Below, one piece after another: positions 1 to 7,832 of a DNA stretch of 64,000 nt. Source of the stretch: Paraburkholderia sp. Ac-20340 (GTDB lineage Bacteria > Pseudomonadota > Gammaproteobacteria > Burkholderiales > Burkholderiaceae); the NCBI RefSeq assembly GCF_017104965.1, contig NZ_JAAGPR010000016.1, positions 119,225 through 183,224 on the forward strand. Reading direction: 5' to 3'. The translations under genes were made by a program, and so were the position numbers. Within the stretch, counting starts at the first letter, position 1. Every line of letters begins with the position of its first letter. The notes below the pieces were generated by a model. The model saw only the letters and a list, made by a program, of their open reading frames with translations, ran no database searches and was not told the origin of the DNA.

Positions 1-509
1 TGATCGCAACCGATCGACAACGCCGCGCCCGCGCGCAGTTTATCGATCATCGCAGGCGTGAATTCGAAGCGCACGAAATGCACGGCCGAGGTCTTTTCGG
101 CGTTATCGCGTTCGAGGTCTTCATCGGCGATGGCGTGCACGGGCGGCTCGCCTGCCACCTGCATGAACACGCGGTCTTCGATGCCGATCAAACGCGCAAG
201 CGCGGCTCGCCGCTCGATCTCGTTGTCGTACTCGATCTGCAGCGTCGCTTTCAGATTGCTGCCATCGGGCACGAGCGGCAGATAGGCGTCGAGTTCGCCC
301 TGGATGCCGTCCTCCTCGAAGATCCGCTCGATGTGCAGCATCTCCTGAATCTGATAGCGGATGGTCGCTTCGTCCTCGAACAGAAAGGTCAGGTGATTGC
401 CTAACGCCACGGCGCGGCGCTTCTTGTGCTCGATAATCTGGCTGCGCATTGCGGTGCGCTGTTTCGCATAGGATTCCAGCGACAGCAGCGAATCTCTGGC
501 GATCGTCAT
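1..509 (-). CDS. DUF3501 family protein (partial, 3' end outside the window)
   Basis: The frame is open from an ATG at 509 to the window edge, about 169 codons. A purine-rich Shine-Dalgarno (GAGAGGAAC) precedes the ATG. The product begins MTIARDSLLSLESY and contains LFEDEATIRYQIQEMLHIERIF, DAYLPLVPDGSNLKAT and, near the truncated end, IGCDH, which is the pattern I know for DUF3501. The biochemical role of the family is not known to me. The gene lies 40 bp downstream of a two-cluster Fe-S protein gene, itself downstream of rubrerythrin. That conserved-looking trio suggests a part in peroxide or redox defence; this is inference from neighbours. Confidence 0.85.
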   Translation of the reverse strand, partial: MTIARDSLLSLESYAKQRTAMRSQIIEHKKRRAVALGNHLTFLFEDEATIRYQIQEMLHIERIFEEDGIQGELDAYLPLVPDGSNLKATLQIEYDNEIERRAALARLIGIEDRVFMQVAGEPPVHAIADEDLERDNAEKTSAVHFVRFEFTPAMIDKLRAGAALSIGCD

Positions 510-549
510 GGGATGTTCCTCTCGCTTGATATTTGCATCGCAGTACGTA

Positions 550-1902
550 TCAAATGCCGTAGGCTTTTCGCAACAGCGTAAGCGGGTGCGCAAGCGGCGG
601 TGCGCCGCTCTCCGCATTCGCGAGCTTGTTCTCTTCGATGCCTTGCGCAATATGATGTCCCGCAAGCTGGCAATCCGATGAAATGAAATCGGGATCGCTT
701 AGCGCCATCTGCTTGAAAACCGGCGTGCCGATCTTCATCGACATCGCGTGAAATTCCTTTTTTACACCGAATGTGCCGGCGTGACCCGAACAACGCTCGA
801 CCACCGTCACCTTCGTTTCCGGCACGAGCGAAAGCAGGTCCGAAGTTTTTCGGCCGATATTCTGCACGCGCGCGTGACACGGTACGTGATACGACACCTT
901 GCCTAGCGGCGTGGTGAAATCCGTCTTCAGCAGACCATCGCGATTGCGCGCCACGAAGTATTCGAACGGGTCCCAGAAAGCGTCGCTTACGGCGCGCGTA
1001 TCGGCATCGTCGGGGAACATCAGCGGGAGTTCGTGTTTGTACATCAGCACGCAGCTAGGCACCGCGCCTAACAGCGCATAGCCTTCGCGCGCGTATTGCG
1101 CAAGCACAGGCATATTCGCAGCCTGCTTTTTCGCCACGCCTTCCAGATTGCCTTGCTCGAGCAGCGGCATGCCGCAGCACGCTTCGCTTTTCACCAGCAC
1201 ATAGGGAATGGCGTTGTGATCGAGCACCGCCAGCAAGTCGTGGCCAATGCCCGGTTCGTTGAAATTCACGTAGCAGGTTGCGTAGATCGCCACCTTGCCA
1301 GGCGTGCGCTCGCCGTCGCGCACCTCGCTCGACGTGGCCTTGCGCGCCGCGCTGCGAAATTTGCGCGTGGCAAACGAAGGCAGCCATGCATGGCGATCCA
1401 CGCCCAGCGCATCTTCCATGACGGCGCGCATCGGCTTCGTGGCGTTCACCGCGTTGACGGTCTGCGTCACAACGGGAATGCCTGCGAGATGCCCTAACGC
1501 ATCCGTATTCGACAGCACGCGATCGCGTAGTTGCACCTCGCCGTTGCGATAATGAATCGCCTTCGCGCGCAGCATCAAATGCGGAAAATCCACATTCCAC
1601 GGATGCGGTGGCACATACGGGCACTTCGTCATATAGCAGAGGTCGCAGAGATAGCATTGATCGACAACCTTTGCATAGGATGCCTTATCGACATCATGCG
1701 CTTCGCCCGTATCGGTTTCGTCGACGAGATCGAATAGCGCCGGAAACGCGCCGCATAGCGACACGCAACGCCGGCAGCCCGCGCAGATATCGAACACGCG
1801 CGCGAGTTCGTCGTCGAGCTTCGCCTGATCGTAGAACGCGTCGCTTTGCCAGTCGAGCGGATGCCGCGTAGGCGCTTCGAGACTGCCTTCCTTGTGGGGC
1901 AT
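550..1902 (-). CDS. Heterodisulfide reductase-related (Fe-S)-binding protein
   Basis: The 450-aa product carries two classical [4Fe-4S] motifs near the N-terminus: CAGCRRCVSLC, then CYLCDLCYMTKCP. Further on are cysteine-rich CCG-type segments (EACCGMPL, VPCHARVQ, ERCSGHAG) like those of glycolate oxidase subunit GlcF and heterodisulfide reductase subunit D. It is therefore an electron-transfer protein, probably cytoplasmic or membrane-peripheral. AAAGGAGACGTC precedes the ATG at 1902. It sits between rubrerythrin and a DUF3501 gene on the same strand and probably passes electrons within that stress module. The actual donor and acceptor cannot be told from the sequence. Confidence 0.85.
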   Translation of the reverse strand: MPHKEGSLEAPTRHPLDWQSDAFYDQAKLDDELARVFDICAGCRRCVSLCGAFPALFDLVDETDTGEAHDVDKASYAKVVDQCYLCDLCYMTKCPYVPPHPWNVDFPHLMLRAKAIHYRNGEVQLRDRVLSNTDALGHLAGIPVVTQTVNAVNATKPMRAVMEDALGVDRHAWLPSFATRKFRSAARKATSSEVRDGERTPGKVAIYATCYVNFNEPGIGHDLLAVLDHNAIPYVLVKSEACCGMPLLEQGNLEGVAKKQAANMPVLAQYAREGYALLGAVPSCVLMYKHELPLMFPDDADTRAVSDAFWDPFEYFVARNRDGLLKTDFTTPLGKVSYHVPCHARVQNIGRKTSDLLSLVPETKVTVVERCSGHAGTFGVKKEFHAMSMKIGTPVFKQMALSDPDFISSDCQLAGHHIAQGIEENKLANAESGAPPLAHPLTLLRKAYGI

Positions 1903-2022
1903 GACGTCTCCTTTTTTCTATTTGATGTAAGGCACGCCATGCGCACGCTTGCACGCGCGCGCGGTTGGACCGCGCGCCGCCAGTGCGTCGCGTGCGCCAG
2001 TAATGACGTGCCGTGCGCGAAC

Positions 2023-2445
2023 TTATTCGACCAAAGCGTCCAGCGCTTTCGAATAGCGGTTGGCGTGGCTGCGTTCCGCTTTGGCGAGCGTTTCGAACCA
2101 GTTGGCGATTTCGTCGAAACCTTCGTCGCGCGCGGCCTTGGCCATGCCGGGATACATGTCGGTGTATTCGTGCGTTTCGCCCGCGATAGCCGCCTGCAGA
2201 TTCAGACGCGACGTGCCGAACGGCAAGCCCGTCGCCGGATCGCCGACCGTTTCCAGATATTCGAGGTGGCCATGCGCGTGGCCGGTTTCGCCTTCGGCAG
2301 TCGAACGGAACAGCGCGGCGACATCGTTCTGCCCTTCGACATCGGCCTTGGCAGCAAAGTAGAGATAGCGGCGATTCGCCTGGGATTCGCCTGCGAAGGC
2401 GTCCTTGAGATTTTGCTCGGTCTTCGAGCCTTTGAGCTGTGTCAT
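2023..2445 (-). CDS. Rubrerythrin family protein (diiron domain only)
   Basis: The 140-aa protein has the ferritin-like helices and carboxylate/histidine ligands of rubrerythrin: FAGESQANRRYLY at about residue 20, AEGETGHAHGH at about 50, IAGETHEY at about 90 and KAERSHANRY near the C-terminus. No C-terminal rubredoxin CxxC pair is present, so this is the short, rubredoxin-less type. Rubrerythrins reduce hydrogen peroxide at a diiron centre, and electrons would have to come from a partner. The downstream Fe-S protein, 120 bp away on the same strand, is the obvious candidate. A strong GGAGG Shine-Dalgarno precedes the ATG at 2445. Confidence 0.9.
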   Translation of the reverse strand: MTQLKGSKTEQNLKDAFAGESQANRRYLYFAAKADVEGQNDVAALFRSTAEGETGHAHGHLEYLETVGDPATGLPFGTSRLNLQAAIAGETHEYTDMYPGMAKAARDEGFDEIANWFETLAKAERSHANRYSKALDALVE

Positions 2446-2795
2446 CTATGCCTCCATCCTGTATTTGGGGACGCGGCGCGACGCATCTTCGTGCGGTGCA
2501 GCAAGACGCTATGCGGACTCCGCCGCTCTATCAATCTAGGAAATGCCGTTTGCGTTCCCAATTGCCATTTTCAATCTCGCCGATAGTGCGTTGAACGAAA
2601 TGCCTGCAAACGGCCTCGAAGCCTTGAGCGACGCCGTGTCACAGCGGCCCGCCCGCCTTCATCGCCTAATCTGAAGATTGACCTGTCCCAATATGTGAAT
2701 AAACGACTTGCGGATGGAAACATACGTCCTAGACTGAGAATTTCCCCTGGCCCAGACTGTCGCGCGTCCGCCCACGCGCTCTTTTCGGAGTTCAC
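2446..2795. promoter_or_regulatory. Divergent intergenic region with a probable promoter for the DUF3564 gene
   Basis: This 350-bp gap separates rubrerythrin (minus) from the DUF3564 gene (plus). On the plus strand a sigma70-like pair, TTGCGG (2708-2713) and TAGACT (2730-2735) with a 16-bp spacer, lies 60 bp before the ATG at 2796. A GGAG Shine-Dalgarno follows. I see no clear promoter for the rubrerythrin operon and no small gene here. Confidence 0.4.
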
Positions 2796-3155
2796 ATGCG
2801 ACTGACGATTTTGATCAACGGTCCCGATCCGACCGTGAATCATGATTACGCCGTGCTCTGGCTCGATACCGACCAGCAACGCTGGTCGCGCGAGTCGCAC
2901 GCGGGCATCGATCTTCCCGAATGGGGCGAGATGCACGATGCCAACGGTGTGACGGCGCTGTGCGCGCCGCTCGCCGACCAACCGCTTTGCACCCTGCGCG
3001 GCCTGCACGTGAACCGCCGCCAGGAAATCAGTTCCGCGCACGGCGACGCCACGTGGTCGTGCGAAACCTCGCATTCGCCAATGGAAGGCCAGTGGCGCCT
3101 GCAAGCCGTGGATCGGCAGAAGGTCCACGCTGAAAACGCGCTCTTTGCTGGCTGA
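2796..3155 (+). CDS. DUF3564 family protein
   Basis: The 119-aa protein starts MRLTILINGPDPTVNHDYAVLW and is rich in Trp, His and Asp, with no signal peptide or membrane segment. It resembles DUF3564, a small family I associate with Burkholderia and relatives; no function is known to me. A GGAG Shine-Dalgarno lies 8 bp before the ATG, and a sigma70-like promoter is visible upstream. It has no same-strand partner close enough to suggest an operon. The family assignment is from memory of the N-terminal pattern and is moderately secure. Confidence 0.65.
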   Translation: MRLTILINGPDPTVNHDYAVLWLDTDQQRWSRESHAGIDLPEWGEMHDANGVTALCAPLADQPLCTLRGLHVNRRQEISSAHGDATWSCETSHSPMEGQWRLQAVDRQKVHAENALFAG

Positions 3156-3469
3156 GTTCGGGCTCCTCGGGCTCCGAGGGTTCACTCCCAGCCGGGTTCC
3201 AGCCGCTCTCCTGCTTGACCGCGTGACGTTCCGGCACGCCGCGCGCAGCAACACCTAGGCAACACCCTACCGCCTGTTCACGTCCGCACCGCCGCCTCGC
3301 GGCGGTGCCATCCCTCTTTGCGCCGATCCGCATCGCATGACGCGCGCATGACGTGATATGGCCGCGCACGAGCCTGCCCGCTATACTTTCAGGCCCTTTA
3401 CTGACCTGACGCGACGCCGCGCGCAAGCCTGCGCCACGCCCGCGCGCTTTCTGCCTTTCCGATTCGCCG
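3156..3469. other. Intergenic region without a recognisable gene
   Basis: These 314 bp lie between the DUF3564 gene and the secreted nuclease gene. The reading frames here have no credible start, ribosome-binding site or protein pattern. I could not identify a confident promoter or terminator. Confidence 0.4.
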
Positions 3470-4246
3470 ATGAAGAAGCTGTTTGCCTGTCTCGCCATGG
3501 CTTTCGCAGGCCATGCGTTCGCCGCACCCGCCTGTTCCGCATTTGTCCCCGACGGCCAGTTCCCCGCGCTCACGAACGCGCGCATGGCGCCGAAGACGCA
3601 CATGCTCTGCTATTCGGATTTCGTCGTGCTGCACTCGGGCATCACGCACGGGCCGCTCTGGTCGGCGGAACACCTGACGCGCGATCACCTCGACGCCGCG
3701 AAGGACATGACCCGCACCAACCGCTTCTTCGAAGACGACCGCCTGCCGGCCGGCGAAGGCGCGACGCTCGCCGATTACAAGCGCAGCGGTTTCGATCGCG
3801 GTCACATGAGCCCGGCGGGCAATCGCTGGAATCCGCAAGCGATGGCCGAGTCGTTTTCTCTGGCCAACATCGTTCCCCAGAACCGCGACAACAACCAGCG
3901 TCTGTGGGCGCATATCGAAGCGGCCGTGCGCAAGCTCGCCGATAAATACGGCGAAGCCTATGTCGTGACCGGCCCGCTGTTCACCGGCGCGCAATTGCAG
4001 ACGATCGGCGCGACGCGCGTGCTGGTGCCCACGCAAATCTTCAAGGTGGTGTACGTGCCGTCGCAGAAACTCGCGTTCGCGATCGTCGCCGATAACGCCA
4101 GCGCCGACCGTTACGACATCCGCCCGGTGCGCGATCTGGGCGCGCAGGCAGGCATCGCATTCCCCGGCATTCCCGCCGATGTCGCCGCCAGGACGAACGT
4201 GGCCTTCAACGGCCACGCCTTTACCGTGCGCAAATGGGGCTGGTGA
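3470..4246 (+). CDS. Secreted DNA/RNA non-specific endonuclease (NUC family)
   Basis: The 258-aa protein begins with a signal peptide (MKKLFACLAMAFAGHAFA) and carries the ββα-metal nuclease motif DRGHMSPAGN with catalytic His at residue 112. The motif is followed by NIVPQNRDNNQRLW, containing the Asn that binds magnesium in Serratia nuclease and EndA-like enzymes. It should cleave DNA and RNA in the periplasm or outside the cell, for nutrient scavenging or competence-like roles. Length and motif order fit the family. A strong bidirectional terminator follows immediately. Confidence 0.9.
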   Translation: MKKLFACLAMAFAGHAFAAPACSAFVPDGQFPALTNARMAPKTHMLCYSDFVVLHSGITHGPLWSAEHLTRDHLDAAKDMTRTNRFFEDDRLPAGEGATLADYKRSGFDRGHMSPAGNRWNPQAMAESFSLANIVPQNRDNNQRLWAHIEAAVRKLADKYGEAYVVTGPLFTGAQLQTIGATRVLVPTQIFKVVYVPSQKLAFAIVADNASADRYDIRPVRDLGAQAGIAFPGIPADVAARTNVAFNGHAFTVRKWGW

Positions 4247-4257
4247 GCGCGTGAAAT

Positions 4258-4294
4258 AAAAAGCGCGGCGACAGTCTGCTGCGCCGCGCTTTTT
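4258..4294. terminator. Bidirectional intrinsic terminator between nuclease and YSC84-like lipoprotein genes
   Basis: The inverted repeat AAAAAGCGCGGCG / CGCCGCGCTTTTT has a short loop and a T-run on either strand. It lies between convergent genes. Confidence 0.85.
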
Positions 4295-4317
4295 CAGTCG
4301 TTACCGCGGCTACGCGC

Positions 4318-4920
4318 TTAAAGGTCGAGCCGCGAAACCTTCGAGCCTTCGAGCGAAACGCCCGCCATCAGGCCCGCGTTGGTGAGCACGATGGCCTCGA
4401 TCGGATTGACGGCCGTCGACGTGTCGATCGTGCCGTTCGCGCCCATCTTCACGAGCGCGACGGTGCCGTCCGCGCCCGCCGCCCAGCCGCTGCTGCGGCG
4501 AAAGCGATCGTAAGCGCCCTGCGTCATGAAGGCGTAGAAGATCGCGCGCGATTGCGCCCCCACCTGGAAGCCCAGCGAACCCGAGGTCGTGCTGAAATAG
4601 CCCACCGTGCGGCCGCTCGCGCGCAGCGCGCCTTTGCCGTACTGACCGCCCACGCCAAAACCCGCGCCGATCACTTCAGGAAACACCAGCACCGCGCGCG
4701 CCTTCGAAAACAGTTCGCGCGAGCCCTTCACCGTGCTGTAGAGACGCGCGAGCGCCGCTTCCACGTTCGCATCGATTTCGCGACGCGCGTGCAGGTTCGC
4801 ATCGGCCGAAGCGGAACTGGCGGGCGTGGCGGTGCAGGCGCTCAAGCCGGTCAGGCCTGCGAAGCCCACGAGGCTCGTGCAGGCGGTTGCGAGGAATTGT
4901 CGTCGGTTGATGGCTTTCAT
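4318..4920 (-). CDS. YSC84-related lipoprotein (lipid-binding domain)
   Basis: The start at 4920 gives 200 aa beginning MKAINRRQFLATACTSL. A Tat-like RR followed by a hydrophobic stretch and a lipobox-like LSAC marks an exported lipoprotein. Residues from about 60 onward match the YSC84/Ysc84 actin-binding-like domain of bacteria: LFSKARAVLVFPEVIGAGFGVG, then GRTVGYFSTTSGSLGFQVGAQS. In bacteria this domain is thought to bind lipid. A GTGGAG Shine-Dalgarno supports this start over upstream in-frame codons, which run inside the next gene. It is 25 bp downstream of the NlpD-like gene and probably cotranscribed with it. Confidence 0.8.
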   Translation of the reverse strand: MKAINRRQFLATACTSLVGFAGLTGLSACTATPASSASADANLHARREIDANVEAALARLYSTVKGSRELFSKARAVLVFPEVIGAGFGVGGQYGKGALRASGRTVGYFSTTSGSLGFQVGAQSRAIFYAFMTQGAYDRFRRSSGWAAGADGTVALVKMGANGTIDTSTAVNPIEAIVLTNAGLMAGVSLEGSKVSRLDL

Positions 4921-4945
4921 TTCGATACGGACTCCACAACGATCT

Positions 4946-5854
4946 TCACGATTGCGCGCGCGGCAGTTTGCCCAGCGGATCGACGGGCCTGCCTTTCTCG
5001 CGCACTTCGAAGAGCAGCGTGCCGACGCCCGCGGCATCGGCGCCGCTGGTGGCAATCGTCTGGCCCTGCTTGACGGATTCGCCCTGTTTGACGAGCAAGC
5101 GGCCATTGCGGCCATAGGCGGTCACGAGACGTGCGTCGTGCTTGACGATGATGAGCTTGCCGTAGCCCTGGATGCCCGTGCCCGCGTAGACGACGCGTCC
5201 CGCAGCGGCCGCTTTGACCGGCTCGCCGGGCGCGCCCGCGATCACGATGCCGCGCGACTTGCCCGGCGCGAACGACGTGGCCACGCTGCCGTTCATCGGC
5301 CAGACGAAGCGGGAGGCCGGGGCGGGCGCGGTGGTCGCGCGAGGTTTGGCCGCAGGCTCGGGCGCTGCAGGCGCGACGGGCGCGGCAGGCGTCGCTGACG
5401 CTTGCTTGACCGGCACAGGCGCCGGAGCGGGCGCCGCCGCGCTCTTCACCGGCGGCGCAACCCGCAGCAGTTGCCCCACTTTCACCTGGCCCGAAGCCGG
5501 CAGCTTGTTCCACGCGACGATATCGGCGGGACGCTGGCCGTGCGCGGCGGCGATGTGATAAAGCGTGTCGCCGGTCTTCACGCGATAGAAGTCCTTCGCG
5601 GCGGCGGCTTTGCTCGCGGTGGCAGGCACCTCGGCCACCACTCTGGACGTGGGCACGATCACCGGCGTGGCCGAAGCCGGCCCGGGCGCGCTGGCCTCGG
5701 TGGCGGCAGAAGCGTCGTCGGCGTTGCTATCGTCGCTGGAACGGCTGAGCGGCTGCCACGGCGTCAACGTGCAAGCCGCGAGCAGCGACACGCACGCACT
5801 CATCACCACTGCGAGGCACGCGCCCCGCCTTTGCGCAATACGCGAAACCCGCAT
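4946..5854 (-). CDS. NlpD-like LysM/LytM (M23) lipoprotein, catalytic residues missing
   Basis: The start at 5854 gives 302 aa with a signal peptide and lipobox (SLLAAC). A LysM domain follows (FYRVKTGDTLYHIAAAHG to VGQLLRVAP), then an Ala/Pro-rich linker and a C-terminal LytM/M23 domain. The metal-binding residues expected of an active endopeptidase are absent: KSRGIVIAG replaces the G.D ligand, TAYGRNGRL replaces the HxH region, and LLFEVRE replaces HFE. E. coli NlpD and EnvC are also inactive LytM proteins that activate amidases at the septum, so a similar cell-division role is likely. There is no good Shine-Dalgarno of its own; it may be coupled to the upstream 34-codon frame. Confidence 0.8.
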   Translation of the reverse strand: MRVSRIAQRRGACLAVVMSACVSLLAACTLTPWQPLSRSSDDSNADDASAATEASAPGPASATPVIVPTSRVVAEVPATASKAAAAKDFYRVKTGDTLYHIAAAHGQRPADIVAWNKLPASGQVKVGQLLRVAPPVKSAAAPAPAPVPVKQASATPAAPVAPAAPEPAAKPRATTAPAPASRFVWPMNGSVATSFAPGKSRGIVIAGAPGEPVKAAAAGRVVYAGTGIQGYGKLIIVKHDARLVTAYGRNGRLLVKQGESVKQGQTIATSGADAAGVGTLLFEVREKGRPVDPLGKLPRAQS

Positions 5855-5856
5855 CG

Positions 5857-5961
5857 TCAGGCCCGTGTATCGATGATTGCCGATGCGTCGCCGCACGCAC
5901 TCACTTCAGTCAGTTTCACCGCCACGACGGCGATTTCGGCCACCTTGTCTAGAATTCCCAT
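5857..5961 (-). CDS. Possible 34-aa leader/small protein upstream of the NlpD-like gene
   Basis: An ATG at 5961 preceded by AAGGAG with 7-bp spacing opens a 34-codon frame starting MGILDKVAEIAVVAVKL. Its TGA ends 2 bp before the ATG of the NlpD-like gene, which lacks its own Shine-Dalgarno. This arrangement is typical of translational coupling. The N-terminal half is amphipathic or hydrophobic (IAVVAV). I do not recognise a family. It could be a true small protein, a leader peptide, or a chance frame; the ribosome-binding site and stop/start spacing are the only support. Confidence 0.45.
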   Translation of the reverse strand: MGILDKVAEIAVVAVKLTEVSACGDASAIIDTRA

Positions 5962-6160
5962 GACGCACTCCTTGTTCAGGCAACAGGTGCGTCATCATCA
6001 TCGGTTTGCCGTGAAGTGCAGCGGATTCGCGATTCGGTGTTGATCTGCGTCAGCGCGGCGTTGTCAGCCTGACAATGGCTTCACATTCGCGCACAGCGCT
6101 CTACCGTTTTGGCTGTCAGATTCGACGATACAGACTGGGCGGCGGGCATCGGCAGACAGT

Positions 6161-6190
6161 TTGATGGCCGTGCGCTGCGTTTTTTATAAT
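6161..6190 (+). promoter_or_regulatory. Sigma70 promoter of the 86-aa hypothetical gene
   Basis: TTGATG (6161-6166) and a consensus TATAAT (6185-6190) are separated by 18 bp. Transcription would start near 6197, which places the earlier ATG codons outside the message and supports the GTG at 6230 as the start. Confidence 0.65.
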
Positions 6191-6229
6191 GCGAGCCCAA
6201 CGTGCATCGCGCTCAAGGAGGAATACAAG

Positions 6230-6490
6230 GTGTTCGACGCATACGCAAACGACGACGATGTCCTGAACGTGCAGGGCGACGCGCTCACGCTCACCAACGG
6301 CAGCACGCGCGTGACGCTGGCCGGCACGCTCGACATCACGCGCGACCGGCGCGGACTGGCCGCCGCGCTCGCGCTGAAGGCGGCGCTCGATAACGTGGTG
6401 GCGAAGCTGCAGGCCGACCCGCATCTGCCCGCGCAGGTGAAGGAGGAGCCGGACGCGAAGCCCGGCGTGATCGACAATCCGTTTCAGTAA
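6230..6490 (+). CDS. Hypothetical protein, 86 aa
   Basis: A GTG start at 6230 follows an AAGGAGG Shine-Dalgarno (6215-6221) and a consensus promoter. The small acidic soluble protein begins MFDAYANDDDVLNVQGDALTLTNGSTRVTL and ends with a charged, Pro-containing tail (KEEPDAKPGVIDNPF). There is no signal peptide, membrane helix or recognisable motif. It stands alone on its strand, convergent with the dienelactone hydrolase gene. Third-position GC bias is like its neighbours. I do not recognise the family. Confidence 0.65.
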   Translation: MFDAYANDDDVLNVQGDALTLTNGSTRVTLAGTLDITRDRRGLAAALALKAALDNVVAKLQADPHLPAQVKEEPDAKPGVIDNPFQ

Positions 6491-6520
6491 GCAGCGCGAT
6501 CCATCACGTGGAAGGCCGGC

Positions 6521-7759
6521 TTAGAACGGCTTGCCTTCGCTGCTTTTCCACGCCGGCATGAGCGTGTTCGACGGCAGGGTTTCGTCGAGCAGTTTCTTCG
6601 CGCTTTCGATGCCGGCAATCGGCAGGCCGGTGGGATCGATCGCGCCGATCTGCGCCAGCACCGAAGCCTGATCCCAATAGATGTGCTCGTTGTAGAGCTT
6701 GCTGCCGCGAAAGCAGATCACGGCCAGCATCGGCACTTCGAAATACTTGCCGGTGGGCGCGAGTCCCGGCAGCAGCCAGTCGATCTCGCGGTCATGCGTG
6801 CAGCAGAAAATGAATTCGTCGACCACGCGATCGGAGCCGATGGTGCGCGAGATCGGGATCAGGCGCGTGTCCTCGGGATTCGAGTGCACGAAATGGTGCG
6901 TGTAGAAGCGCTTGAGTTCGTCGTGGCCGACGCCGCCCGTCATCGTCGGGATGTGGTTGACGTAGGGCTGCGCGACCATCGTCGGCATCACGTCGTTGGG
7001 GTTGCGCGCGACGAATTCGTGGTAGCAGTGTTCTTCCCACAGCGCGTTGAAGTCGTAGATCGGGCCCATCACGCGGCGCAGCATCGCGAGCGAGCGCGAG
7101 TACGCCATCATCGCCGCGGCCTTGTCGAATTGCGGGCGTGCGGGCGAGGCGAAGGCGTGATCGCAGCCCGGATACGTGTAGAGCTCGACGCCCGCCGTGT
7201 CCGCCAGCGCGGCTTCGATGCGCGCGCGCGAAGCCGCGTCGCACCATTTGTCCTCGCCGCCGAAGTGCAGCATCAGCGGGCAGCGGATCGTTTCGGCTTC
7301 GTTCAGATACGCTTCGAGACCCACGGCGTAATAGCCGATCGCGCAGTCGATGTCGGTGCGCGCCGCCGCCAGATACGCGAGCTTGCCGCCCAGGCAAAAG
7401 CCCAGCGTGCCCACTTTGCCGCGCTGCGAAGGATGCGCGCGCAACGCGCCGAGCGTCTGCGCGATATCGTCGAGCGCGAGATCGACATCGAAACGATCGT
7501 GCAGCGCAAGCGCGCGCGCCATGTCCGCGCCTTCGTAGCCCAGATCGACATCCGGCTCCAGACGCCAGAACAGGTCGGGCACCATGACCACGTAACCTTC
7601 TTCGGCGTAGCGCTCGGCGGTCGCGCGCATGTTCGCGTTCACGCCGAAGATCTCCTGCAGCAGCACGAGACCGGGGCCGCTGCCTTCGGGCGGCAGCGCC
7701 GTGTAGGCGCGGAATTCGCCGCCGTCGCGCGACTTCACCGTGGTCCATTGTCCGTTCAT
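6521..7759 (-). CDS. Dienelactone hydrolase fused to a SnoaL-like (NTF2-fold) domain
   Basis: The 412-aa protein has two parts. Residues 1 to about 235 are an α/β-hydrolase of the dienelactone hydrolase family: LLQEIFGVN, nucleophile Cys in GFCLGGKLAY, Asp in HFGGEDKWCD and His in PGCDHAF. From about 240 (YDFNALWEEHCYHEFVARN) to the end is a SnoaL/ester-cyclase-like domain with PTMTGGVGHDELKRFYTHHF and WLLPGLAPTGKYFEVPMLAVI. The first should open cyclic ester substrates as in aromatic degradation; the second is an NTF2-like fold often seen in polyketide cyclases. No other catabolic genes are adjacent. Confidence 0.85.
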   Translation of the reverse strand: MNGQWTTVKSRDGGEFRAYTALPPEGSGPGLVLLQEIFGVNANMRATAERYAEEGYVVMVPDLFWRLEPDVDLGYEGADMARALALHDRFDVDLALDDIAQTLGALRAHPSQRGKVGTLGFCLGGKLAYLAAARTDIDCAIGYYAVGLEAYLNEAETIRCPLMLHFGGEDKWCDAASRARIEAALADTAGVELYTYPGCDHAFASPARPQFDKAAAMMAYSRSLAMLRRVMGPIYDFNALWEEHCYHEFVARNPNDVMPTMVAQPYVNHIPTMTGGVGHDELKRFYTHHFVHSNPEDTRLIPISRTIGSDRVVDEFIFCCTHDREIDWLLPGLAPTGKYFEVPMLAVICFRGSKLYNEHIYWDQASVLAQIGAIDPTGLPIAGIESAKKLLDETLPSNTLMPAWKSSEGKPF

Positions 7760-7832
7760 GGGGTCGTCTCCTTCAGTTGTTTTCCGATGTCTCGTGTCCG
7801 CTCGCCCGTCAGTCGCTCACAGGGTCACCGGC

